Source: Nanobdellota archaeon (GTDB taxonomy: Archaea > Nanobdellota > Nanobdellia > Pacearchaeales > GW2011-AR1). From it: 16,207 nt of DNA. Below the pieces are notes generated by a model that was given only the letters and a program-made list of their open reading frames with translations, ran no database searches and was not told where the DNA came from. Positions 5,351 through 12,634 of this stretch are shown piece after piece. The position numbers and the translations under genes were made by a program. Positions within the stretch are counted from its first letter, which is position 1. Each line of letters starts with the position of its first letter. The DNA lies in contig JAHIEM010000062.1 in assembly GCA_018901625.1 (NCBI GenBank), positions 1 to 16,207 on the forward strand, in the 5' to 3' direction.

Positions 5351-5431
5351 TTTACAATTTGCTATTTCTTATTTTATATTTTGAATTGTGAAATGGAGTA
5401 GACATTTTACAATTTGCTATTTCTTATTTTA
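5346..5431. repeat. 31-bp direct repeat (55-bp period) duplicating the S13 promoter and start
   Basis: The same 31 bp occur at 5346-5376 and 5401-5431. On the minus strand each ends with TTGTAAAATGTC, the S13 start context, preceded by TAAAATAAGAAATAGCAAA. The upstream copy overlaps the last codons and stop of the DUF655 gene, which indicates a tandem duplication of the original DUF655-S13 junction. Confidence 0.92.
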
Positions 5432-5960
5432 CAAATAAACTCTGCCTCTCCATCTGTGTTAGTTCTTCAATAATCCTCTTCTCAACTGCTTTCTTTGGGT
5501 CTGGCAGACTGGGTATCCTTGTTTTTATATCTTCAAAACTCTCAAATGGTTTCTCTTTTCTCTCTTTAAGAACCTCTTCCATATGCTTCTTACCAAAGCC
5601 AGGTAAAAGCTCTAGCTGGTGAAGCCTAGTGTTTATTGCGCCAGCATTATTAAAAAACTCAACAAACTTCTTCTCTTGTTCATTAATTACACTGCTGATA
5701 AACTCCTGCAATTGCAGCTTTGCAGTCTCAGTCAGCTTTTCTCTGGGAAGTCTTCCAAGTATGTAATATATCTTATCCCTCTTTCCCTCACCAATATAAA
5801 CCTTCTCTGCTAATTCAAGTTTTATTCCTTTTCTAGGAACCAGCTGCAGAAGAACAAAATTATTCATCCCAATAGCCTGAGCCACAGGTAGCATTTTTCC
5901 TTCTAGAGGATATCCATACGGGAGGTAATCAAGCACTATTGCGTGTTCTTCTTTATCCAT
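5424..5960 (-). CDS. DUF655 family RNA-binding-type protein (COG1491)
   Basis: An archaeal conserved protein of the DUF655 family, predicted to be a nucleic-acid-binding protein with an OB-like N-terminal part and helix-hairpin-helix motifs. The 178 residues begin MDKEEHAIVLDYLPYGYPLEGK. The middle has EKVYIGEGKRDKIYYILGRL. The C-terminal part contains LHQLELLPGFGKKHMEEVLKERKEKPFESFEDIKTRIP, a clear HhH segment (LPGFGKK). ATG 5960 is 24 nt from a TTTAAA box (5981-5986), which supports a leaderless start; TTG 5966 would add two residues. The L21e-Rpo4-DUF655 order is common in archaea, where ksgA often comes next. Here S13 follows instead. The exact function is unknown, but the neighbourhood points to ribosome or rRNA work. 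Confidence 0.88.
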   Translation of the reverse strand: MDKEEHAIVLDYLPYGYPLEGKMLPVAQAIGMNNFVLLQLVPRKGIKLELAEKVYIGEGKRDKIYYILGRLPREKLTETAKLQLQEFISSVINEQEKKFVEFFNNAGAINTRLHQLELLPGFGKKHMEEVLKERKEKPFESFEDIKTRIPSLPDPKKAVEKRIIEELTQMERQSLFVK

Positions 5961-6010
5961 GTTCAAGTTTTTGTTATGTGTTTAAATAATGAAACTGATA
6001 TTTATATTAA

Positions 6011-6304
6011 TCATTTATATTTTTTAACAATTTCAATTATTTGAGAAGTCTCTTTCTCATCAAGGATTACATCGGTGAAGACCTTGGCAAGATCCTGGGC
6101 ATCTTCCGGGAGAATGTCAATTATTTTAGCAATATCTTCTTCCTTAACCTTTATGTTTCCAAGTTTCTCTATCTCAGCTCTGAGCTTCTCTGCATCACTC
6201 TCTTTAGTCTTGCTGAACTTCTTGATAAATGCATTTAATTCTTCATTCTCTATGTGCTGGCTCGCTTCAGCCATACTCAATGCTTTCATTTCTTTAACTG
6301 TCAT
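6011..6304 (-). CDS. rpoF: RNA polymerase subunit Rpo4/RpoF
   Basis: Archaeal Rpo4 (Rpb4 homologue), which forms the stalk of RNA polymerase with Rpo7. The 97 residues are almost all helical and charged (MTVKEMKALSMAEASQHI, then FSKTKESDAEKLRAEIEKL). They end with the HRDC-like segment KEEDIAKIIDILPEDAQDLAKVFTDVILDEKETSQIIEIVKKY typical of the family. Its ATG overlaps the L21e stop codon as ATGA, so the two are translationally coupled. Position between L21e and DUF655 is the conserved archaeal order and supports the call. Confidence 0.9.
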   Translation of the reverse strand: MTVKEMKALSMAEASQHIENEELNAFIKKFSKTKESDAEKLRAEIEKLGNIKVKEEDIAKIIDILPEDAQDLAKVFTDVILDEKETSQIIEIVKKYK

Positions 6305-6552
6305 TTTAATTTTTTAAGGTGGATTGATTGAACAATGTGTCTTTTCTCCTTATTAAAATCCTTTACTCTTACTATATAAGCCTTTCCCCTCTTTCCCTCA
6401 ATCACCCCAGTTATTCCGTGAATTCTGTCAGGAAAGTTCGAGGCATGACTCGCATCTTTTACAAGGGCTACAAAATCTCCTTCCTTAAGCTCTTTGAAGT
6501 ACTCACTAAGTTTTACTTTCCCAATAGTCCTTAATTGTTTTTTCTTTTTCAT
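6301..6552 (-). CDS. rpl21e: Ribosomal protein L21e (eL21)
   Basis: Large-subunit protein eL21, specific to archaea and eukaryotes. The 83-residue sequence has the family's SH3-like barrel features: LSEYFKELKEGDFVALVKDASHASNFPDRIHGITGVIEGKRGKAYIVRVKDFNKEKRHIVQSIHLKKL. It is slightly shorter than typical archaeal L21e (about 95) through a brief N-terminus. An AGAGGAG ribosome-binding site lies before ATG 6552. Its last bases overlap the Rpo4 start (ATGA). Confidence 0.94.
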   Translation of the reverse strand: MKKKKQLRTIGKVKLSEYFKELKEGDFVALVKDASHASNFPDRIHGITGVIEGKRGKAYIVRVKDFNKEKRHIVQSIHLKKLK

Positions 6553-6585
6553 ATTAAGTCTCCTCTTCCAACTTTCATTGGAAAT

Positions 6586-6900
6586 TTACTGTCTTGCTGT
6601 TCTTAAAGTGTGCGTTAGCTCGTTCAACAGCTTTTCTAAAACCTCTGCGAGAACTGAAAATAAGTTATAGCCATCTTCCTTGGCGCCAAATCTCTTATTC
6701 TTTATCTTCAGCTCGCCTTCTACTTGATGTAGAAAGGTCTTCGCTTTTCGGCTTTTTCTAAGCCTTAGTCTTAGATAGTCATAGGAAGTTCTTTCGCTTA
6801 TTTTGTGCTCGTAATTCTTTATTACATTGTTTGCAATGACCATCTCAGATTCATCCAGGTCAAAGCCGCTTAGGAGCACCTTCCCATCGCTTTCTTCCAT
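6586..6900 (-). CDS. Small conserved protein, possibly HPF/RaiA-like fold
   Basis: A 104-residue protein I do not firmly recognise. Its layout resembles the beta-alpha-beta-beta-beta-alpha fold of ribosome hibernation factors (HPF/RaiA): an opening strand KVLLSGFDLDESE, a helix ending near NYEHKIS, strands YDYLRLRLRKSR, TFLHQVEGELKIKN and KRFGAKED, then YNLFSVLAEVLEKLLNELTHTLR in the place of the family's final helix. ATG 6900 is chosen over GTG 6906 because a GTTTAAAAAC TATA box (6921-6930) lies about 25 nt away, giving a leaderless start. It is just upstream of L21e, so a ribosome-linked role is plausible. Its promoter is triplicated by a 63-bp tandem repeat. Confidence 0.6.
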   Translation of the reverse strand: MEESDGKVLLSGFDLDESEMVIANNVIKNYEHKISERTSYDYLRLRLRKSRKAKTFLHQVEGELKIKNKRFGAKEDGYNLFSVLAEVLEKLLNELTHTLRTARQ

Positions 6901-6922
6901 TCCCACCCTAAAATAAACCGGT

Positions 6923-7083
6923 TTTTAAACCTTACGAATGCCAAGGAGTAAGTGTTTACTTTTGGAAACCTTTCTTAAAGGTTTATTTTAAACCTTACGA
7001 ATGCCAAGGAGTAAGTGTTTACTTTTGGAAACCTTTCTTAAAGGTTTATTTTAAACCTTACGAATGCCAAGGAGTAAGTGTTT
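6923..7083. repeat. Exact 63-bp tandem repeat (2.6 copies) carrying TATA boxes and palindromes
   Basis: Units start at 6923, 6986 and 7049 and are identical. Each carries TTTTAAAC, a TATA box on the minus strand; the copy nearest the gene lies 25 nt from ATG 6900. Two complete units include the perfect inverted repeat AAACCTTT-CTT-AAAGGTTT (6966-6984 and 7029-7047). A shortened form, AAACCGGTTT, lies at 6915-6924 next to the working promoter. The array fills the whole gap from the Zn-ribbon stop codon to the next gene. Confidence 0.95.
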
Positions 7084-7084
7084 C

Positions 7085-7279
7085 CTAGACTTTCATCTTT
7101 GCGCAGGCTCCAGAACTAACATTTCCCTGTTCTAAATCTCCCCTGCTCCTAGAATCAGACATATTATCTTTTATTGCAGAAAACATCTTGTCTCCCCAAA
7201 CTCTTCTCCCGCATGAATCACAGACATCCACTGCTCTGTCATCCTCAATACAATCCTTGCAATAAATACACTTCCCCAT
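7085..7279 (-). CDS. Small zinc-ribbon protein
   Basis: A 64-residue protein with two Cys pairs, CIYCKDC and CDSCGRRVWG, in the first 30 residues. They form a predicted zinc ribbon of the kind common in small DPANN proteins. The rest (AIKDNMSDSRSRGDLEQGNVSSG) is polar and probably disordered. A GAGG site precedes ATG 7279, and a TTTAAAAA box lies further upstream near 7330. It is the first minus-strand gene of the cluster and is divergent from the gene at 7434. The function is unknown; zinc ribbons of this size often bind RNA or partner proteins. Confidence 0.72.
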   Translation of the reverse strand: MGKCIYCKDCIEDDRAVDVCDSCGRRVWGDKMFSAIKDNMSDSRSRGDLEQGNVSSGACAKMKV

Positions 7280-7402
7280 TTTTATCTCTTTTTCCTCGTT
7301 TAATCATTTTTTTTAGTCTGCTGTCTTTTTAAACCTTTTCACAAAAGTTTTATCACGATTTTTTACAACAAAAATTAATCAGTACTAACTGAATTGCAAC
7401 AA

Positions 7403-7411
7403 TGCTTAAAA
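7403..7411 (+). promoter_or_regulatory. TATA box for the 7434 gene
   Basis: GCTTAAAAA is centred about 26 nt before ATG 7434, the normal archaeal TATA position for a leaderless message. This favours ATG 7434 over TTG 7425. Confidence 0.45.
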
Positions 7412-7433
7412 ACTCAGGAAAGATTTGAAGAAG

Positions 7434-7769
7434 ATGATAGACCTATACTGTGATTTAGAGTATAACTTAAAAGAAGATTCAGCAAATGTTTCTACAAATA
7501 TCCGTCCAGAGCTATTAGAAGATTTTATAACTGACTGGGTTTTAAGAAGTCAATTAGGTAAGGGAGCAGATAAATCTCAAGCAGTAGACAGAGAAGTTTA
7601 TCATGTAAGAATAACCTGCGATATGAGTTATGATTCTATCTGCATCAGCGCAGATACTGGCAATAAAAGTTTAACTTGTGGAATAATTGCGCGCGCTCTT
7701 AGAAATGGAGATTTTAGCCAATCAAGATTAGAGGAAAAAGCAAGCCCAGACAAGATAGCCCAAGCTTGA
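7434..7769 (+). CDS. Hypothetical protein, 111 residues
   Basis: I do not recognise this protein. It begins MIDLYCDLEYNLKEDSANVS and includes REVYHVRITCDMSYDSICISADTGNKSLTCGIIARALRNGD. It is soluble, acidic, and has alternating beta-like segments and five cysteines without a zinc-type spacing. A TTG nine bases upstream would add MKK, but the TATA spacing supports ATG 7434. It stands alone on the plus strand and converges on the permease gene ending at 7773, three bases away. A T5 run right after its stop (7770-7774) may end transcription. Confidence 0.6.
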   Translation: MIDLYCDLEYNLKEDSANVSTNIRPELLEDFITDWVLRSQLGKGADKSQAVDREVYHVRITCDMSYDSICISADTGNKSLTCGIIARALRNGDFSQSRLEEKASPDKIAQA

Positions 7770-7772
7770 TTT

Positions 7773-8984
7773 TTATTCATACCTCAAAGCATCAACAGTT
7801 TTTAACTTGCTTGCCTGATAAGCAGGCGCAACTCCAGAAACCGCGCCAATCAAAAATCCAAATCCTAAAACTCCAAGACTTAGCCATAACGGAGCAGCAG
7901 CTTTTAGCAAAGTTGTCCCAAGTTGATTAACTGCAATAAACTCAACTATCTTTGCAACTCCAAATCCCAAACCTAATCCAATAATTCCTCCGATTAACCC
8001 TAATAATCCAGACTCAATTAAAAATATTAATAATATATCAGAATTCTTAGCTCCAACAGCTTTCATAGTTCCAATCTCTTTAGTTCTTTCTAACACCGAG
8101 GTATACATTGTGTTTGCAATTCCAATTCCACCTACTAAGAGAGAGATTCCAGCAACACCAACTAAAAATCCTGTTATGATATTCAGAATTATGCTAAAAC
8201 TTGCTAAAAGCTCTTCAGGCGTTGAAATTGTAAAATCAATTGTTTTCTCATCAACATCCCTGAACTTCATTAATCTTCTTTTAACAGCATCAGCAACTTC
8301 ATTGATATCCTGCCCTTCCTGAACCTGCACAACTATCTGGTCTATTCTATCCCCAGAATTAAATAATTCTCTAAAATCTTCATAAGGGATAATCACATTC
8401 TTATCATCCTGGGGATTCCCAACTCTGCTCATTATCCCAACAACTTTAAATTCCTCATCATTGATTAGAAAACTATTTCCAGGCCTGACTGGTTTCTCAA
8501 AAACATTCCCAAATTCATAATCCCATCCCAGTAAAACCTCTCTTTTTCCCTCTTGTTTTAAATTTCTTCCATCTATAATCGTTAAGCTCGTGCTTTCTGT
8601 ATACAAACCCATATCCTCAATAGGAATTCCCACAACAAAAAAATATCTTGTTTCTTTGTTAAATTCAATTTTCCCGTTTCCAGCCACAATTTCAGAAACA
8701 TCCCCTACCCCTCCAACCTTCTCAATAATATCAACATCTTCAGTTGTTAATTCAACAGCCCCCCCAGTTCCAGGAGCCCCCATCTGTCCTTTAGGCATTA
8801 TAAAAAATTTATCACTTCCAAGCATCTGAAATTGTTCATTAATTGCATCACTTAGTCCTACACTTAAACTAATCAGAACAAATATAATTGCAACTGAAAT
8901 TATAATCCCAATTACAGTCAGCCAGCTTCTAAGTTTTCTCTTCCCCAAGTTTTTCAGCGCGAGTTTAAAGTAATCTTGTATCAT
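7773..8984 (-). CDS. FtsX/MacB-type ABC permease (copy 2)
   Basis: Membrane subunit of a type VII (MacB/LolCE-like) ABC transporter. The predicted 403 residues start MIQDYFKLALKNLGKRKLRSWLTVIGIIISVAII, the first membrane helix. A large extracellular MacB periplasmic-core-like domain follows (about residues 45-260). Three C-terminal helices lie in the FtsX domain, including GIANTMYTSVLERTKEIGTMKAVGAKNSDIL, the cytoplasmic coupling region. The end is PAYQASKLKTVDALRYE, the family signature. ATG 8984 is chosen because the paralogue at 9569-10780 begins at the same point (MISDYFLISLKSLRKRRLRAWLT); an ATG at 9020 would add 12 residues. It is the last gene of the operon, 62 bp after the metzincin gene. 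Such permeases couple ATP hydrolysis to movement of an extracytoplasmic domain. Confidence 0.92.
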   Translation of the reverse strand: MIQDYFKLALKNLGKRKLRSWLTVIGIIISVAIIFVLISLSVGLSDAINEQFQMLGSDKFFIMPKGQMGAPGTGGAVELTTEDVDIIEKVGGVGDVSEIVAGNGKIEFNKETRYFFVVGIPIEDMGLYTESTSLTIIDGRNLKQEGKREVLLGWDYEFGNVFEKPVRPGNSFLINDEEFKVVGIMSRVGNPQDDKNVIIPYEDFRELFNSGDRIDQIVVQVQEGQDINEVADAVKRRLMKFRDVDEKTIDFTISTPEELLASFSIILNIITGFLVGVAGISLLVGGIGIANTMYTSVLERTKEIGTMKAVGAKNSDILLIFLIESGLLGLIGGIIGLGLGFGVAKIVEFIAVNQLGTTLLKAAAPLWLSLGVLGFGFLIGAVSGVAPAYQASKLKTVDALRYE

Positions 8985-9045
8985 TCTAACCAACTCTCTG
9001 CGCAAAAGCCCTCCTGCCATCTGAAATAACTATCTAAATTTCCAA

Positions 9046-9567
9046 TCATCTTCTTTCCTCCGCCTTATCTCTTGGAAAACCTAACTTCGCTAAATCTAAA
9101 TCAGACCAATAACATTCATTTAAAGAGAATTCTTTGCCATCTTCTCCTCTACCGCAACCCAGAATATTCCTCCTATGCTCACAGGAAAAACATTTTCTTT
9201 CGTAAGCAAAGTGATTGCAATTAGCAGAAGGATGCTCCAAACCCAGCACGTGGCCTAATTCATGAGCCAGAGTAAGAGGATTTGTATGGGAAGTAACCAA
9301 TCTATAAACTTTATATGCTACACTTTGTCTAAGGTCCCATAAAACTAAAGTAAAATCTGTATCTTTCTTATCCCTCTTTCGTATATCATTTACTGTATCC
9401 AAGGCATCAGAGATGCCATTTGTATCGGGCTTAAATTCATATGCATAAGGTTCGTACTTAGTGGGTAAAAGTAATTTATCTAGAGGATGGACTAATGCCT
9501 CCTGAACAACCTCTTGCGCTTGTTGTAGAGAAACCCCAATAGTTACTATATCAAGTCTTTTCATCAT
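9046..9567 (-). CDS. Metzincin-like zinc metalloprotease
   Basis: A predicted zinc protease of 173 residues. The complete metzincin motif HELGHVLGLEH gives zinc ligands His102, His106 and His112 and catalytic Glu103. After it come several cysteines (117, 126, 129, 138, 152) and NILGCG at about 134-139, where the family has its Met-turn. Here Leu replaces the usual Met. Before the motif is a matrixin/archaemetzincin-like alpha-beta body (FTLVLWDLRQSVAYKVYRL). It does not show the strict archaemetzincin HxxGxxHCx4C pattern. There is no signal peptide, so it appears cytoplasmic unless the transporter exports it. It starts one base after the first permease gene, with a GAGAGG site, and lies between the two permease paralogues. 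Confidence 0.82.
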   Translation of the reverse strand: MMKRLDIVTIGVSLQQAQEVVQEALVHPLDKLLLPTKYEPYAYEFKPDTNGISDALDTVNDIRKRDKKDTDFTLVLWDLRQSVAYKVYRLVTSHTNPLTLAHELGHVLGLEHPSANCNHFAYERKCFSCEHRRNILGCGRGEDGKEFSLNECYWSDLDLAKLGFPRDKAEERR

Positions 9568-9568
9568 C

Positions 9569-10780
9569 TCAACCTCTCAAAGCATCAACTGGTTTTAATT
9601 TACTAGCTTGATATGCCGGAGCTAACCCTGACAAAAGCCCCACAGCAAAAGAGAATGCAACAGCCCCCAGTAATAAACTATAATTAACAGAAACTGAAAT
9701 TATATCTCCTCCAAAAGAAGCATTAGCTCCTGATGAAACAAGAAATGCCATGCCCATTCCAACCAAAGCTCCAATAATTCCTCCAATCAAACCTAATAAT
9801 CCAGACTCGATCATAAACACCAGCAAGATATCAGAATTCTTAGCTCCAACAGCTTTCATAATTCCAATCTCTTTTTTTCTTTCTAATACTGAAGTGTACA
9901 TAGTATTCGCTATGCCGATTCCCCCAATAATCAAAGAAATAGCTGCAATTCCAGTCACAATCAAATTAATAATATTCAAAATTGTATTCACACTAGAAAC
10001 AGCCTGCAGGGGTGTTTGAACAGAAAAATCTTCCTCTCCGAGTTTCTCATCCCTGTCTTTTCTTAATTTATTCTCAATACTTGCTGCAACTTGCTCTATT
10101 TGATTCTGATTAATTTGCGCAACAATCAAGTCATATTCATCTCCAATATTTAAAATTTCTTTTAAATCCTTTTCACTCATTAGAATAAGATTATTAATTG
10201 GTATAGAACTTGAGGGTTTTAAAATTCCAATTACTTTAAAATTCTTTTCCTGTATATTCAATGTTGTTCCAATATTAATTTCCTTATCAAAAGCATCTCC
10301 TTTTGCAATTTCACTTCCAATTACAACCCCTGTCTCTTCAGCATTTAGCAATTTCCCTTGTTCAGCTTCTAAATTCTGCGAAGAATAAATTAAATCAATC
10401 TGCTTCTGATTATTAGGAATTGAAGTTACATAATAAAAATCAACAGCCTTGTTATACTCTACTTTAATAATTCTTATTAATCTTCCAACAGCATATTCAA
10501 CTCCATTAACTTTATTAATTAAATTCAAATCATGTGAAGTAAGTTTTTTGACTGTTGTTGAACCAGGGGGCCCGAAACCAGTCCCAGAATTCTGGATAGT
10601 TAATTTATCAGTAGACAAGCTTCCAAACTGCCCGGTAATTGCTGTTCTTAATCCATCACCTAAACTAATTAAAGAAACAACAGCCGCAATCCCAATAATA
10701 ATTCCCAACATAGTCAGCCACGCTCTTAGTCTTCTTTTTCTCAAGCTCTTTAGGCTTATTAAAAAATAATCAGAAATCAT
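9569..10780 (-). CDS. FtsX/MacB-type ABC permease (copy 1)
   Basis: A 403-residue permease paralogous to the one at 7773-8984. Helix 1 is RAWLTMLGIIIGIAAVVSLISL. The extracellular core spans about residues 45-265 (SLSTDKLTIQNSG..., VEYAVGRLIRIIKVEYN). The FtsX domain has three helices with GIANTMYTSVLERKKEIGIMKAVGAKNSDILLVFMIESGLLGLIGGIIG, nearly identical in this stretch to copy 2, and the end PAYQASKLKPVDALRG. A GGGAGGT site precedes the ATG. It starts 5 bp after the small membrane protein gene. The two copies may form a heterodimer with the ATPase encoded at the operon start, as LolC and LolE do. That is inference. Confidence 0.92.
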   Translation of the reverse strand: MISDYFLISLKSLRKRRLRAWLTMLGIIIGIAAVVSLISLGDGLRTAITGQFGSLSTDKLTIQNSGTGFGPPGSTTVKKLTSHDLNLINKVNGVEYAVGRLIRIIKVEYNKAVDFYYVTSIPNNQKQIDLIYSSQNLEAEQGKLLNAEETGVVIGSEIAKGDAFDKEINIGTTLNIQEKNFKVIGILKPSSSIPINNLILMSEKDLKEILNIGDEYDLIVAQINQNQIEQVAASIENKLRKDRDEKLGEEDFSVQTPLQAVSSVNTILNIINLIVTGIAAISLIIGGIGIANTMYTSVLERKKEIGIMKAVGAKNSDILLVFMIESGLLGLIGGIIGALVGMGMAFLVSSGANASFGGDIISVSVNYSLLLGAVAFSFAVGLLSGLAPAYQASKLKPVDALRG

Positions 10781-10785
10781 GAAAG

Positions 10786-11136
10786 TTACCTCCCATTAGC
10801 ATCTCTTTGTTGATCAAATAAAGCACGCAACTCACTAACACTAACTTCTCGACTTCTTTTATCAGTAAATTGCCCTTTAAGTTCATTATAACCAAGATTA
10901 TATCCCTCGACACGCCCTATAAGATGCCCCGCATGCTCTCCCAAACCATATGCTTCTTCTGCCCTTTGAATTTGATAATCTCTTTCTTTTTCAAATTGTT
11001 TTATTCTATCCCCTTCTATCCCTAATCCTAAAAATAATCCCAAACCAAAGACAAGTATGTTTCTTCCTATCCAACTCAATGTGTTATCTAATAGACTTTC
11101 AGGATGTACCTCTTCTTTAAATTTCATTTCACTCAT
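10786..11136 (-). CDS. Single-pass membrane protein, unknown
   Basis: I do not recognise this 116-residue protein. One membrane helix lies at about residues 22-41 (WIGRNILVFGLGLFLGLGI). A charged, probably coiled segment follows (DRIKQFEKERDYQIQRAEEAYGLGE), then a glycine-containing polar C-terminus (HLIGRVEGYNLGYNELKG). The ATG overlaps the end of the upstream exoprotein gene as ATGA, so it is translated with it. Its position between a membrane-anchored extracytoplasmic protein and the permease suggests an accessory part of the transporter. Confidence 0.6.
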   Translation of the reverse strand: MSEMKFKEEVHPESLLDNTLSWIGRNILVFGLGLFLGLGIEGDRIKQFEKERDYQIQRAEEAYGLGEHAGHLIGRVEGYNLGYNELKGQFTDKRSREVSVSELRALFDQQRDANGR

Positions 11137-12008
11137 TTCCCCATCTCCTTATTATTCTTCTTTCTGTTCTTAAGCCACTTTTTAAGTTTTCTGTAAATTA
11201 TGTATAAGATAATAACAAAAATAATCAAGCCAACATAAGCCCCAGTATTTGATTTCTGCACCAATCCCAAACTAAGGGCTTCTTCCTGCGAGTAAATCCT
11301 GACAGGAACATCAAAATTCTCTGCATAATCATTATTCTCAAAATCTTTATATCTCACTTCTATTGGAACAATGGTTGTTCCAGGATTAGTTGCATAAACA
11401 TCAAAACTAAAACTATCAAAATCATCTGAATTTAAATCCCCAATATAAACCCGGCTCGGAGAGAGAAGATTAAATCCTCCAGCAGCAAGAACATCTAATT
11501 CTAAAAATCTTGCCTTAGCTAGCCCAGAGTTAGTTATCCTTACTGTTAGCTTGTTTCTCCCAATAAGCAAGTAATTATCAGAAGCTAAGCTTAATTTTGG
11601 TTTTCCATTAATTGTTATAGAAATAAATGTAGACTTTGTCTTAGTGATATTATCAATCTTATAACTCACTGCCAATGGGATTTTGTATGTCCCAGATTCT
11701 GCATCAGCATTAACATTCAGCTTAAAAATTGCGTCTTTAGATTTGTCAGAAACAATCTCATCAAAAAATGCCTCACTAGTTCTTTCTGGAGCAAAAGGAA
11801 CACTCTTCAAATCCAGACTAACCTCAACATCACTCACATCCTCCTCTAATGAGTTCTCTAAAGTGATTCTTACCTCAACACTCTTTCCAGGAGCAACTCC
11901 CTGCGGATTTACTGAAACATCTTCAATATTCAGGGCAGAAACTAAACTAACCCCCATTAAAACAATCAGACTCGCAAAGATTAATGTGATTAATATTTGT
12001 TTTTTCAT
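11133..12008 (-). CDS. Membrane-anchored exoprotein with CARDB/COG1361-like domains
   Basis: A 291-residue exported protein. It has a signal peptide or N-terminal helix (MKKQILITLIFASLIVLMGVSLVSA) and two Ig-like beta domains: about 27-130 (VNPQGVAPGKSVEVRITLENSLEEDVSDVEVSLD) and about 135-240 (KLTVRITNSGLAKARFLELDVLA). A C-terminal membrane helix (AYVGLIIFVIILYIIY, about 257-272) and a Lys-rich cytoplasmic tail (KKWLKNRKKNNKE) follow. This is the layout of COG1361 S-layer-like proteins, which in archaea often accompany MacB-type ABC genes and may play the adaptor role of bacterial MacA. Its ATG overlaps the previous stop (ATGA) and its stop overlaps the next start. Confidence 0.8.
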   Translation of the reverse strand: MKKQILITLIFASLIVLMGVSLVSALNIEDVSVNPQGVAPGKSVEVRITLENSLEEDVSDVEVSLDLKSVPFAPERTSEAFFDEIVSDKSKDAIFKLNVNADAESGTYKIPLAVSYKIDNITKTKSTFISITINGKPKLSLASDNYLLIGRNKLTVRITNSGLAKARFLELDVLAAGGFNLLSPSRVYIGDLNSDDFDSFSFDVYATNPGTTIVPIEVRYKDFENNDYAENFDVPVRIYSQEEALSLGLVQKSNTGAYVGLIIFVIILYIIYRKLKKWLKNRKKNNKEMGK

Positions 12009-12568
12009 TTTGGTATTACTAGTCCTCCAATATAATCTTGTTCAAAAACAGTCCATACCCCTTCATCTATAAACTCCCTGCCCCGAAAATTTCTAATATC
12101 TCCCTCTGTTCTTGCAAAATATCTGAGTTCTTTTTTAGAACTGTCATCCCAGAAACTAGGCTTCAGGTCATCCCAATCCTCCGTATTGCATTCTGGGTCT
12201 CTGAATGGAGCAGAAACATCAACAGCTTCTAAAGCACGCTTTAAAAATTTAAAAACTCTTTGAGCTAAGAGAAGATTATCACTTTCATGCTTCATACCTC
12301 CGGAATAAGCCATCTGCCATATCCTCTGTCCTTCAGGCTTCTGCCATCTCACTATCTCAACGCCAGGTGCTTGGAAGTATCCTGCATAATTATCTGTATA
12401 ATGAAAATTACCCTGCTGAAAAGTTAGTTGTTTAGAGCCATCAGCTAGTATTTGTTCATTTCCATTTCCAGCATAGCATGTTCTTTTAGCTCTTACTAGA
12501 AAATCAGCTAACTCCGAGGCCATGAATTCAGCATCTCGTATTCTTATTTGTTCATTCGTCATTTTCAT
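12005..12568 (-). CDS. DUF5680 family protein
   Basis: A 187-residue soluble protein of the DUF5680 type. Family-like features are ELADFLVRAKRTCYAGNGNEQ near the N-terminus, the aromatic stretch FHYTDNYAGYFQAPGVEIVRW, then RIWQMAYSGGM. Near the C-terminus are ELRYFARTEGDIRNFRGREFI and YIGGLVI. The biochemical role of DUF5680 is unknown; the domain is also found fused to HTH regulators and in lone proteins. A TTTATAAG box (12610-12617) and a GGGGTG site upstream suggest an internal promoter. It has a diverged paralogue immediately upstream in the operon (12635-13153). Its stop overlaps the exoprotein start (ATGA). Confidence 0.72.
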   Translation of the reverse strand: MKMTNEQIRIRDAEFMASELADFLVRAKRTCYAGNGNEQILADGSKQLTFQQGNFHYTDNYAGYFQAPGVEIVRWQKPEGQRIWQMAYSGGMKHESDNLLLAQRVFKFLKRALEAVDVSAPFRDPECNTEDWDDLKPSFWDDSSKKELRYFARTEGDIRNFRGREFIDEGVWTVFEQDYIGGLVIPK

Positions 12569-12609
12569 TTAACACCCCTTAGAAGCCCATAATTTTGTTT
12601 ATTTTAGGG

Positions 12610-12617
12610 TTTATAAG
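12610..12617 (-). promoter_or_regulatory. Internal TATA box in the ABC operon
   Basis: CTTATAAA on the minus strand lies about 45 nt before ATG 12568, giving a short leader with an AAGGGGTG ribosome-binding site. It is in the only sizeable gap (66 bp) in the front half of the operon and could drive the DUF5680 and exoprotein genes separately. Confidence 0.4.
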
Positions 12618-12634
12618 TTTTTCCAAATCACAAA

